Below are positions 17,787 to 25,782 of a DNA stretch of 64,000 bases, in pieces. Origin of the DNA: UBA7330 sp965243485 (GTDB lineage Bacteria > Bacteroidota > Bacteroidia > Cytophagales > Cyclobacteriaceae). The stretch lies in NCBI GenBank assembly GCA_965243485.1, contig CBDEVP010000001.1, positions 2,728,001 through 2,792,000 of the forward strand. Reading direction: 5' to 3'. A program made the translations under genes and the position numbers. The notes below the pieces were generated by a model. It was not told where the DNA came from. It searched no databases and saw only the letters and a program-made list of their open reading frames with translations. How positions within the stretch are numbered: the stretch's first letter is position 1; each line of letters begins with the position of its first letter.

Positions 17787-17936
17787 TTAGAAACCAGACC
17801 CTCCACCTTTTATAATAGATGTTTTTCCTGAAATTAATGTACGCAGAATTGTTATGGCAGTACCCACCTGAGCTGCTATTAAACTGGAGATCAAATTGAT
17901 CATTATAACATTTTTAAAATATCGCGTGGTTTTCAT
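17787..17936 (-). CDS. 49-residue hydrophobic peptide, uncharacterised
   Basis: An ATG-to-TAA frame begins 2 bp after the stop of the 164-residue secreted protein gene upstream (TAA-TC-ATG), so it is very likely translated as the second gene of that operon. The N-terminus is basic (MKTTRYFKN), followed by a hydrophobic stretch (VIMINLISSLIAAQ) that could be a signal peptide cut after Ala, or a membrane helix. The remaining ~26 residues end in KGGGSGF. A short Gly-rich tail after a signal-like region is reminiscent of secreted signalling or antimicrobial peptides, but nothing here proves that. I do not recognise the family. Confidence 0.5.
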   Translation of the reverse strand: MKTTRYFKNVIMINLISSLIAAQVGTAITILRTLISGKTSIIKGGGSGF

Positions 17937-17938
17937 GA

Positions 17939-18433
17939 TTATTTGTTTTTATATCGTGGAAAATGACTTCGTTGGTTGATAATGAATTTGATGGAACCCA
18001 GAAGCGTAGGGGTGAAGCATCTGACTCCAACGCCGGCTCCGATTTCCAGTTTTTCAAAGACTCTGAGATCAGTGAGCACTGTAGGATTGACCGTAAAAGT
18101 CTCATGATTGATCACGCCCGTTCTAACATTTAATGTGAAGCTCAAAGGTCCGTGGTCATGCAGAGGATAATTGATCAAAATGCCGTAAAAATGCTGCTCG
18201 TGAGATGCTGGCAGATTTTTTACTTTGGTATCCCCTGCATGGATGATCCTCTCAAGAAGCAGACTTTCCTGGTAGAATCCTCCGATCTCCATGTGATTTT
18301 CCATTGTGACCGAAAAGGAGAAGCCGGTCATCGGGTTAAATTTTGTGTTTTCAAGGTATACAGATGCATTCATTGGTTGTGAGAATCCCTCCAATGAAAG
18401 GAGCAGGGTGATCAGGAATAGTACTTTTTTCAT
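17939..18433 (-). CDS. Secreted hypothetical protein, paralogue of the gene at 19490
   Basis: This 164-residue protein has a clear signal peptide (MKKVLFLITLLLSLEGFS, mature end QPMNAS). It is predicted beta-rich (FSFSVTMENHMEIGGFYQE, LSFTLNVRTGVINHETF, LEIGAGVGVRCFTPTLLGSI). It shares GGFYQ, the FYG block, NVRTGV, TPS/TPT-LxDxR and GVR-F-PT-x-G-I with the plus-strand protein at 19490-19939, so the two are diverged paralogues. The alternating pattern suggests a small outer-membrane barrel or surface beta-sandwich. Function is unknown. A 49-residue peptide gene follows 2 bp downstream. Confidence 0.8.
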   Translation of the reverse strand: MKKVLFLITLLLSLEGFSQPMNASVYLENTKFNPMTGFSFSVTMENHMEIGGFYQESLLLERIIHAGDTKVKNLPASHEQHFYGILINYPLHDHGPLSFTLNVRTGVINHETFTVNPTVLTDLRVFEKLEIGAGVGVRCFTPTLLGSIKFIINQRSHFPRYKNK

Positions 18434-18922
18434 CGTTCAGTGGGTAATTATCCTGATGTAAAATTGGATATCCGTAAGTTCTCAGGTGAGCGTGTTTTTC
18501 GGATAGAAAAATTTCAGGGTTTAACTCATGACAATACGCCAATCACTTAGCAGACGTCCTTATTTCCTGATAGGAGGGAAAAATTTAGATGATGTCAGGC
18601 ACACAATGATGTGAATTAAGCACGAGGCCTGAAGAGATCGGCTTTCGACGAAATAGACTTATGATAAAAGAGAAGTATTACAGCTTTCATGTGCTTTGGG
18701 ACTAGGTTATCCCGGGCAGTTTGATACCCTGAAGAGGACCAAATTCTCTATGCTGGAATCTGGCAACCCAATCGAGTGGATAATTCGGAGCATCACTCTC
18801 AGGAATGCATGATTAAGAGAAATCAAATCATGTTTAAAACATGCATCGAACCTGAAAGCATGAATTCACAACTAAAAAGGAGGAGATCTGGATGTAGATT
18901 CAAGAGATTAAAATAATCTGGA
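18434..18922. other. Intergenic region without a recognisable gene
   Basis: This 489-bp gap lies upstream of the 17939-18433 gene and beyond the 3' end of the 18923-19222 gene. No convincing frame is present; a 63-codon minus-strand frame at 18351-18542 mostly lies inside the neighbouring gene. The 10-mer CCAATCACTT at 18539-18548 recurs at 19389-19398, upstream of the paralogous gene, which might be a shared regulatory word. I see nothing else. Confidence 0.45.
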
Positions 18923-19222
18923 TCATTTTCTCGTCAATCCGGCAAGACTTTCCCGCTCATTAGACACATCAACCAGAGAGGTATTGCTGATGACAACATG
19001 ATTATCAAGGAGGCTATCCTCCCATCTGGTTTCTTTCTGTACCTTCAGTGTAGTGTTGGATGCTAGTGGAACTGCCTCCAAACGCTTTTTCTCATCCTCA
19101 AGGGATTCAGTTTTTTCTTTTTCATTTTTATCTTTATCTCTGGGTGCTGGTTTATTTTCAGCATAGAGCATTCCTGCCAGGGAAATTATTACGGTTGTTA
19201 TAAGATATCGAGAAGCTTTCAT
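18923..19222 (-). CDS. Short secreted charged hypothetical protein
   Basis: This 99-residue protein has a signal peptide (MKASRYLITTVIISLAGMLYA, mature from ENKPAP). A highly charged Lys/Glu/Asp-rich segment follows (DKDKNEKEKTESLEDEKKR), and then a polar tail. No membrane segment or known domain follows the signal. The gene is divergent from the paralogue at 19490. No function can be proposed. Confidence 0.65.
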   Translation of the reverse strand: MKASRYLITTVIISLAGMLYAENKPAPRDKDKNEKEKTESLEDEKKRLEAVPLASNTTLKVQKETRWEDSLLDNHVVISNTSLVDVSNERESLAGLTRK

Positions 19223-19489
19223 GGTCTTTGTTTGGTAATGAATTAGGAATCAAAAGTGCGATGTATATATCAGCTAAGTAAGCGTGATTTTGGTAATCAT
19301 TATTTTGGTTGTTTTCCCTAAAATTCTAAGTAGATCACTTAATGTTTAATCATGAAATGGGATTCGTAGTTAAAGGATGCGCAGATCACCAATCACTTGC
19401 GGAAAACACGTAAAAAGTGAGATTGGGGAATTCACGCTTATAATTCAGTGTCTCTAAAATCAAATTTGCTGTAACAAAAAAGCAAAAAG

Positions 19490-19939
19490 ATGAAAAGAGC
19501 ACTGTATTTCTTCGCATTATTGATCGGAGTGGCCAATGCTTCTCATGGTCAGGAAATCTATACCACTTCCTACATGGAAAAGACCAGTGTGAGCCCGAAA
19601 ATGGGCATTCAGATTGGTTATGAATTCAAGGGTGGTTATATGATCGGTGGGTTTTATCAAAAAGAGGTGGATTTACCCCGGAATGAGGAGGTAAATAAAC
19701 CCAGATTTTATGAACAGGAATTTTATGGAGTATCGTTTGCAGGAAATGTTTTTACCTATAAAAATCTGGATGCCCAGGGGAATGTAAGAACCGGGGTATC
19801 CAATAACATCAATTTTTGTATCACACCTTCTATAATGCTGGATTACCGGCTCATTAAACTAATTCATATAAAAGGAGGAATTGGTGTTCGGGGATTTAAA
19901 CCGACATATCAGGGGGGCATAAGCATACACATGTTTTAG
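19490..19939 (+). CDS. Secreted hypothetical protein, paralogue of the gene at 17939
   Basis: This 149-residue protein has a signal peptide (MKRALYFFALLIGVANASHG, mature from QEIYTT). The body is beta-rich and aligns by eye with the minus-strand protein at 17939-18433: IGGFYQK, EQEFYGVSF, GNVRTGVSN, TPSIMLDYRLI and GGIGVRGFKPTYQGGI. The conserved C-terminal block and predicted amphipathic strands suggest a small barrel or surface protein. It lies 53 bp upstream of the response regulator gene on the same strand, so the two may share a transcript. Confidence 0.8.
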   Translation: MKRALYFFALLIGVANASHGQEIYTTSYMEKTSVSPKMGIQIGYEFKGGYMIGGFYQKEVDLPRNEEVNKPRFYEQEFYGVSFAGNVFTYKNLDAQGNVRTGVSNNINFCITPSIMLDYRLIKLIHIKGGIGVRGFKPTYQGGISIHMF

Positions 19940-19992
19940 TACCTCTTCAAAAGTGTAATCTTCATTATTCACAACCGATTTTCAATTAAGCT

Positions 19993-20505
19993 ATGAAAGA
20001 AATATTACTTGTCGACGACCATGCCATGATCAGGGAAGCCATTAAGATGTACCTGCATGATAGCAAGGAATTTGTGATAACTGGTGAGGCTGAAAATGGA
20101 AAGGAAGCTTATGAGTTATTATGCTCAAAATACTATGACCTTGTAATCACTGATCTTAGAATGCCGGAAATGAATGGAGAAAATCTCATTAAAAGGATCA
20201 GATCTACCCGCTGTAACCAAAAAGTGATGACCCTTTCGATGGACAACGATCCAAACAAAATCAAGGAACTGATAAAGATGGGGGTTAAAGGTCATTTGAT
20301 GAAGAATGTCAGGAAGGAGGAATTTATTAATTCCCTGCAGGTGGTATCCATGGGAGGCAATTACTTTTCAGATTATATACTTCATAAAGAGGATTCATTT
20401 AGTATTGGTGAGCAGGTAAGGAATTTCAGCGAGCTGTCGACCAGGAAAAAGGTTTTTCTCTGTGGCCGGTTGGTGCTGGAAGGCGCTTCGATGATCTTTT
20501 TCTGA
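19993..20505 (+). CDS. NarL-type response regulator with broken DNA-binding domain
   Basis: This 170-residue protein has a complete receiver domain: acidic pair Asp8-Asp9, phospho-acceptor Asp54 (VITDLRMPEMNG), Ser82 at the switch position and Lys104 (GHLMKN). A linker reaches ELSTRKK at about 147-153, exactly where LuxR/NarL-type helix-turn-helix domains begin (L-T/S-x-R-E-x-E). Only a degenerate LVLEGAS-like stretch follows before the TGA at 20503-20505, so at least 40 residues of HTH are missing. A frameshift or recombination is likely. No histidine kinase is nearby. It may be a pseudogene or may act as a receiver-only protein. Confidence 0.75.
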   Translation: MKEILLVDDHAMIREAIKMYLHDSKEFVITGEAENGKEAYELLCSKYYDLVITDLRMPEMNGENLIKRIRSTRCNQKVMTLSMDNDPNKIKELIKMGVKGHLMKNVRKEEFINSLQVVSMGGNYFSDYILHKEDSFSIGEQVRNFSELSTRKKVFLCGRLVLEGASMIFF

Positions 20506-20555
20506 AAATCAGATTTAGTTGGCAACATACCCAAGAAAGTTGAGATCTGTCTCGC

Positions 20556-21581
20556 TCATCTGGTCTGGTTCCTGAGATATTCAAACCACCATCTGATCCC
20601 CGGGTCCTGAGGAGTTCCCTGCCCGGCAAGGTCGTACCGGATGGGCCACCCATCAAAAATGCCCTGCATCCAGGTGTTGGAATGAAAGTGGACATATAGG
20701 CCCGGTCTTTTCAGGGCTTCATCAATTTCCTGCAGATGGATTTTTTTACCTTCAGGTGTATAAACGCCCTGGGGGATGAACTGGCCTGTCCATCCTCCGA
20801 AAAGCTCCACATTGATGATGGGTTTATCAACCACACCCTGGCTTCTGAAATAATCGTAGTGCCAGCCGCTGTGTTGATTGGCTTCAATATCTCCGCTATA
20901 AGTATCAAACAAGAGGGCATCTACGGCAGGAGACTTCCCGATGACCACGTTGAGGCTATCGTGATACCCTCCGGCACCCACGATGCGGTCCCGGTCTACT
21001 TTTTTTACTTCCTCACACAATCTGATGATGTTTTGCGGGTCATTGAAGTCGAAGGCCTCAAACTTTTTATAATGAAATGAATTTTGCTCATTCGCTATGT
21101 TGATGACCACGTTGGAGAAGGGCTTTAATTTTTTTGCAGTTGTTCTTACGGCCTGAAAGATCTCCGTTTCATTGTTGAGCGACCTTCCCTCTTCATCGGC
21201 CATCGTTCTCTGATAGAAGATCCCGACGATGACCACCATATTCAGGTCTTCGCAAGCCCTGATAATGCTCTTAAGTCTGTTAAAATGATCTCTGTCCAGC
21301 TTTTTGCCGCCTTTACTGAATGGGTCGGAATACCCTCCGCTTGACCCCTGCAGAAAGACACTTACAACGTTAATCCCATATTGTTTGTAATCGGGGAGAT
21401 TTCGTATGAGTTCATTGGTGTTGGCTTCATTTTTTGCGGCACTGGCCGTTCGCACGCCCCAAAAAGGAAGCTTCTGATCGTCCAGGTAGAAGAATTCTCC
21501 CTGGATAGTCAATTTCTGGCCAGTAAGCTGAATGGCAAATAGCAATAAAACCAGGGTCATATAATTCTTCAACATCATCAT
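20556..21581 (-). CDS. Secreted clan GH-A glycoside hydrolase (GH5-like)
   Basis: This 341-residue protein has a signal peptide (LVLLLFAIQLTG, mature from QKLTIQ) and a TIM-barrel glycosidase layout. NIANEQN carries the candidate acid/base Glu165, preceded by the usual Asn pattern, and INVELFGG carries the candidate nucleophile Glu259. FWGVR near residue 40 and the terminal HSNTWMQG / RWWFEYLRN also suit GH5-like or related clan A enzymes. Substrate is unknown. It follows the DUF5060 gene by 37 bp on the same strand, so these two and perhaps the propeller lipoprotein form an operon for glycan breakdown. Confidence 0.72.
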   Translation of the reverse strand: MMMLKNYMTLVLLLFAIQLTGQKLTIQGEFFYLDDQKLPFWGVRTASAAKNEANTNELIRNLPDYKQYGINVVSVFLQGSSGGYSDPFSKGGKKLDRDHFNRLKSIIRACEDLNMVVIVGIFYQRTMADEEGRSLNNETEIFQAVRTTAKKLKPFSNVVINIANEQNSFHYKKFEAFDFNDPQNIIRLCEEVKKVDRDRIVGAGGYHDSLNVVIGKSPAVDALLFDTYSGDIEANQHSGWHYDYFRSQGVVDKPIINVELFGGWTGQFIPQGVYTPEGKKIHLQEIDEALKRPGLYVHFHSNTWMQGIFDGWPIRYDLAGQGTPQDPGIRWWFEYLRNQTR

Positions 21582-21618
21582 TTTCAGTTCTTTTTTAAAG
21601 ATATCCGGCCCTTGAGCA

Positions 21619-23463
21619 TCATTGATTTGCCCGGGTAAGTAGTATCACCCAGTCTTTACCGGATTTTGACGGAGGATTTCCCAGACTTACCAGCTTCGAT
21701 TTTCCAGCCTGCGTTTCTTCAAAGGTACCCGTTTGCAGTGAACCCCCCTCCAAAGGATCATACCATTGGACTTTATACGTACCCGTGGCGTCGCCGAAGT
21801 CAATCACAGCTTCCAGGCAGTCGGGAACATAAAGCGCATAAATGATATCTGGTTTTGCCAGACAATAGCCATCCTGGGATTTTATGATTTCGTGCATGGG
21901 CTCCATTTCCCAGTAGGGCAGGTGCTGCTCAAAGAATAACCTGGCGTGGTTGGTAATTTCCCAAAGCTGATCGCGTTCTCTCCAGTTCTCGGAAGTCAGG
22001 TCATTATGTAGACTCCTGGCCCCGAAGTACCATTCTACGCCAGCGGCACCGGATAACAGTGTTCCCCAAAGTACATATCGTGTTAAGGTAGGATGGTCCC
22101 GGTTAGCGGTGTCAGCCTTAGCTCCGGTATGCCACATGCCGATCTCATCCATGGTGATCAGCCATTCTTTGCCTGCGGATCTCGATTTTGACTTCAGTCC
22201 CATCACTGCCTCAGGAGCTTTTTTTCGATCATCCTGCTGCAGCGAGATACCATCGAGATACTCAAATCCGAGCAGGCTGTCCAGTACCGGTGACCGGGTT
22301 TCTTCATTTGGTAAAGTGTGGATCACTACCGGATGATTGTAGGGGTCATTCGTTTTCAGGAATCTGGCGGACGCCTTGCGCTGCCGGTCAGTCTGGGCAA
22401 AAGGAGCACCTCCCATCCATGGAGCAGGTCCGTTTTCCTCTCCCAGGTTCCAGATGAGCCCAGGGTGATGCGCGAACCGGGCGATCAGTTCAGAGAAGTA
22501 CAGTTTTCTCATGGGCCCCATATCCCCGTTGTCCAAAAGGGTTTCGTTTTCTGTTTCCTGTAATACAAGATGCAGGATAAGCCCTTTCGATTGCATGTGC
22601 CTGAACAGGATCTCCCATTGCGCCAGCTTGCTCACGTCAAATCTCGTATAGTCGTCAGGGCTAGTATACATCCAGACGTCCTTGCCATCGCCACGGATAT
22701 TCAGGGTAAGGAAATAGACCGAATTCATCCCCTTGGAGGAAAGATAATTGACCGCTCCTATAATGCCTTTTCCTTTGTCACCCTGCCAGAGAGGATCTGC
22801 TTCCTGCCAGTCACTCACGTGAGGTTCATACAGATGAATTTCGGTGTTGGTCTGAGCTTCCCCTTCCCGGCTGGCTGCGGAAAGTCGGTAAGTATTGTCA
22901 AATCCTTCATAAGCCAGGAAATTTTCAGGACTGTTGGTGCCGACTTTGAGAAAATGCTCTCCTGAATGGTCAAATTTAAAAGATCCCTGATCAGCAATGA
23001 TCTTTCCGCGTCCTCTGAAATCCGTACCGGTTTTGTCGCTTTCGATCACCGTGAATTTTCCGTTATTAGGTGCCAACGCCACCTGTTTGGAGCCCCGGTA
23101 ATCCTCCCGGATGGCTATACTGTCGCCCTGATAAAAGGTGGCGGTGTAGGTCCATTCACCAGGCAACTCGGGTGTAAAACGAACCTGCCAGATCCTTCCC
23201 GAATCCGCACTGGTTTGGGCGGCGTTGCCGTCGGCTGCATAAAAGCCACGGATGGTCTTTTTTTGATCTTTATGCTCAAATTCAACCATCAGGAGGTAAT
23301 TCAGAAATGGATTGTCAGGACTGGTTTCGGAAGTGGAAGGACCCTGGAAAGATAAGGTGATGGTATGCCATTGCCGGATCGATTGAGTGCCAACCTGCTT
23401 GGTTGACTGAGTACAGCCATACAGAAAAAGAAAAAGAAGAAGGGAAAAGGCAGAATCCTTCAT
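21619..23463 (-). CDS. DUF5060 glycosidase-like lipoprotein
   Basis: This 614-residue protein has a lipoprotein signal (MKDSAFSLLLFLFLYGC). An N-terminal beta-sandwich of the DUF5060 type runs to about residue 130 (FRGRGKI marks its exit; VRFTPELPGEWTYTATF is the family core). A TIM-barrel-like centre has candidate catalytic acids in WNLGEENG (near residue 343) and TMDEIGMWH (near 439). A C-terminal beta domain (VQWYDPLEGG, GKDWVILL) is of the type annotated as putative collagen-binding. Such proteins occur in polysaccharide loci and are suspected glycosidases. It lies between the GH-A gene and the propeller lipoprotein on one strand. Confidence 0.82.
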   Translation of the reverse strand: MKDSAFSLLLFLFLYGCTQSTKQVGTQSIRQWHTITLSFQGPSTSETSPDNPFLNYLLMVEFEHKDQKKTIRGFYAADGNAAQTSADSGRIWQVRFTPELPGEWTYTATFYQGDSIAIREDYRGSKQVALAPNNGKFTVIESDKTGTDFRGRGKIIADQGSFKFDHSGEHFLKVGTNSPENFLAYEGFDNTYRLSAASREGEAQTNTEIHLYEPHVSDWQEADPLWQGDKGKGIIGAVNYLSSKGMNSVYFLTLNIRGDGKDVWMYTSPDDYTRFDVSKLAQWEILFRHMQSKGLILHLVLQETENETLLDNGDMGPMRKLYFSELIARFAHHPGLIWNLGEENGPAPWMGGAPFAQTDRQRKASARFLKTNDPYNHPVVIHTLPNEETRSPVLDSLLGFEYLDGISLQQDDRKKAPEAVMGLKSKSRSAGKEWLITMDEIGMWHTGAKADTANRDHPTLTRYVLWGTLLSGAAGVEWYFGARSLHNDLTSENWRERDQLWEITNHARLFFEQHLPYWEMEPMHEIIKSQDGYCLAKPDIIYALYVPDCLEAVIDFGDATGTYKVQWYDPLEGGSLQTGTFEETQAGKSKLVSLGNPPSKSGKDWVILLTRANQ

Positions 23464-23500
23464 GAGCAGCGAATTGGTTATTACAAACTAAAAATAAAAC

Positions 23501-23508
23501 AAACGTTT
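23501..23508. promoter_or_regulatory. Weak candidate operator AAACGTTT
   Basis: An 8-bp perfect palindrome within ACAAACGTTTCAT lies 38 bp upstream of the DUF5060 start. Palindromes with a central CG are typical of LacI-type operators, but there is no LacI gene in the window and the site is short. Confidence 0.2.
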
Positions 23509-23577
23509 CATAAATACTTTCATGGCGATGCCGGGTTGATATATCAGGTTTCCAGAAACAATCAAGCTTCAGGAGCA

Positions 23578-25680
23578 CTACCTCTTGAAATATAGATAGT
23601 CAGCCGGCGTCTGCTTACCAGTTGAGGTCATTGTAGTGGTCTGCTCCCGGCTTTGGCGCTGCCAATAGTAAAAAACACCGGTCTCGGTCCCGACAACAAG
23701 ATCAGGAATGCCATCTTTATTGAAATCTGAGACCACCGGACCGTCTGTGTGTCCCATTAGGGTAACTGAAAGCACACGGCCCATGTATTGAAGGACCATC
23801 TTTCCATCCTTCATTCCCATATTTTTCATCCAGTCCACGGCTGGTTTAGACGCCACGATGAGGTCATCCAGGCCATCCCCGTCCCAGTCTGCAAAAGTGA
23901 TCTTCAAACGTCCGCTGCTGGAGCCTGTCCGCTGATTGATAAGAACAGGTTTACCGTCAGGGAAGACAAAATTTCGTTGCGGATGATCCAGCAATAATTT
24001 TCCCTCCTGCTTTTTTCTGGGATAAACAGCGAGATATCCTTCATGGTCCATCATTACCAGATCATTCAAACCATCCTCGTTAAAATCCATGATGAAAGGA
24101 GAGGTCCGCCAGGGAGCGAGCAACTCATTGCCCTTGGAAACGCCCGGGACCCATGCCGGTTTGAGAGGTTCACCCTCCCAGTCAACCTCCAGCGGTTGAG
24201 GCTCAGCCAGTTTGGGCTCGGTCCTGGTGCCCGTGTTTCTGATAAAAACGACATTTCCATTGTGCTCATTGGCCAGGATGTCCGGCAGGTCATCTTCGTC
24301 CCAATAACCTACATCGATGGTGGTATAGCCCCAGATAGGCTGTTCGGTATTTGGGAGCGCATCGTTTTTGATCAGTCGGATGGGCTTTCCATCTATTTCC
24401 AGTAATTCAGGACCTGCCCATTTAGGTGCTTTGCCTCCCAGGTTCTTGATAAAGCCAATGTGACCGACCCCGTTCCCGCTGATGATGTCCTCCAGTCCGT
24501 CACCATCCCAGTCGAAGATCCTTGGAGCTGTCAAAGCACCAAAATCCACATACTTAGCTTCCTGCTGCAGGAATCGGGGAGGTAGGAATTGGGGGATACC
24601 TTCCACAATTTCGCCCGTATTTTTCAGAAAAGAGATCTTTCCATCTTCGTCGCCGCCCAGCATGTCGATATAGCCGTCTTTGTTCCAGTCGATGGCTGTA
24701 AGATGGATGGTAGCCCTTGATTCTGTCTGGATAGGAAGATCATCGTATTTGAGGGCAATTCCTTTCCGGAATTCATAGTTGCCTGCTGTTCCTGTATTTT
24801 CAAAATAGATGAAGAAATCATCATTCCATTCGATATCGAAGCTCTCGTAATTCTTCCCAATGCTGATGAAATCCAGATCGCCATCATTGTCATAGTCGGC
24901 CATCATAGGCATCAGTGACAACCCGTCAGCCAGGGAGGTACCATCGGTTTTCAATATCCTTTTTGGATTTTCATACTCCGGAGATTCATCTGTTCCAATA
25001 TTTTTAAGGAAAATGACATGACTTTTTCCATCTGTCACAAAGTCGATCTCAGCAGCAGCCTTTGCCATTTTTCCCCGATAAGACCTGTTCCTGTCCCGGG
25101 TGGCAACACATACCAGGTCATGTTTGTCATCTCCATCAAAATCCACAATTTTCCACTCAGTTTTGCAGTTATGCAGGTAATCGTATCCTTCATCAGGCAA
25201 TGACACCTCATTTTCATCCCAGAACACGTTCTGAGGCACATTTTTGTAGATCAGTATTCTTTCCCTGACCCTGTCAGGAGTGACCACGTGAATGGCTCCA
25301 TTGACATCTGACACCTGAAACCGGGAGCCATCATCCCCAAGCCTTCGACGCTCGAAAGAAACCTTCATACCTCTGCGAAATATGGGCATTTCGACATTAC
25401 CGGAGACGTTCTCAAAGTAGAAGATCCCGGATTCGGTATAGCTACCTGATTCGGAGATCAGCAGGTCAAGATCGCCATCTCCGTCAAAATCCATTGGAAG
25501 CGGGACTGCTTTAAATCCGGCATCAAGGTCTACAATGAGTCCTGGATTGTTGTATTCAAGCTTGTGAAGCTGATTGTCGCCATACTGATCGGAACATTCT
25601 TCCCCGGGGGTAGTGGTACATGAAACAATAAGTGCTAGAGAAAGCAGGGGTAGGTATTTTTTCGGGTCACAGAAAGTCAT
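23578..25680 (-). CDS. FG-GAP/VCBS beta-propeller lipoprotein
   Basis: This 700-residue protein, started at 25680 (MTFCDPKKYLPLLSLALIVSC) instead of 25731, gives a clean lipoprotein signal. The body carries about nine calcium-binding DxDxDG-type repeats, for example DFDGDGDLDLL, DYDNDGDLDFI, DWNKDGYIDML, DWDGDGLEDII, DFNEDGLNDLV, DWDGDGLDDLI and DFNKDGIPDLV. Each is followed by an FxKNxG or FxENTG segment, as in FG-GAP blades. It should fold as a seven- or eight-bladed propeller at the cell surface. Propellers of this kind occur in polysaccharide lyases and in glycan-binding proteins, so a carbohydrate role beside two glycosidase genes is plausible but unproven. Confidence 0.83.
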   Translation of the reverse strand: MTFCDPKKYLPLLSLALIVSCTTTPGEECSDQYGDNQLHKLEYNNPGLIVDLDAGFKAVPLPMDFDGDGDLDLLISESGSYTESGIFYFENVSGNVEMPIFRRGMKVSFERRRLGDDGSRFQVSDVNGAIHVVTPDRVRERILIYKNVPQNVFWDENEVSLPDEGYDYLHNCKTEWKIVDFDGDDKHDLVCVATRDRNRSYRGKMAKAAAEIDFVTDGKSHVIFLKNIGTDESPEYENPKRILKTDGTSLADGLSLMPMMADYDNDGDLDFISIGKNYESFDIEWNDDFFIYFENTGTAGNYEFRKGIALKYDDLPIQTESRATIHLTAIDWNKDGYIDMLGGDEDGKISFLKNTGEIVEGIPQFLPPRFLQQEAKYVDFGALTAPRIFDWDGDGLEDIISGNGVGHIGFIKNLGGKAPKWAGPELLEIDGKPIRLIKNDALPNTEQPIWGYTTIDVGYWDEDDLPDILANEHNGNVVFIRNTGTRTEPKLAEPQPLEVDWEGEPLKPAWVPGVSKGNELLAPWRTSPFIMDFNEDGLNDLVMMDHEGYLAVYPRKKQEGKLLLDHPQRNFVFPDGKPVLINQRTGSSSGRLKITFADWDGDGLDDLIVASKPAVDWMKNMGMKDGKMVLQYMGRVLSVTLMGHTDGPVVSDFNKDGIPDLVVGTETGVFYYWQRQSREQTTTMTSTGKQTPADYLYFKR

Positions 25681-25782
25681 CTTTTTGAGAATATGGATCT
25701 TTACTATCGCTAATGTATAAATATACTGCATGTAAAAGCCGATATCTGGTCAGCTAAACCCCCAATCCTGGTCACAGCATGA

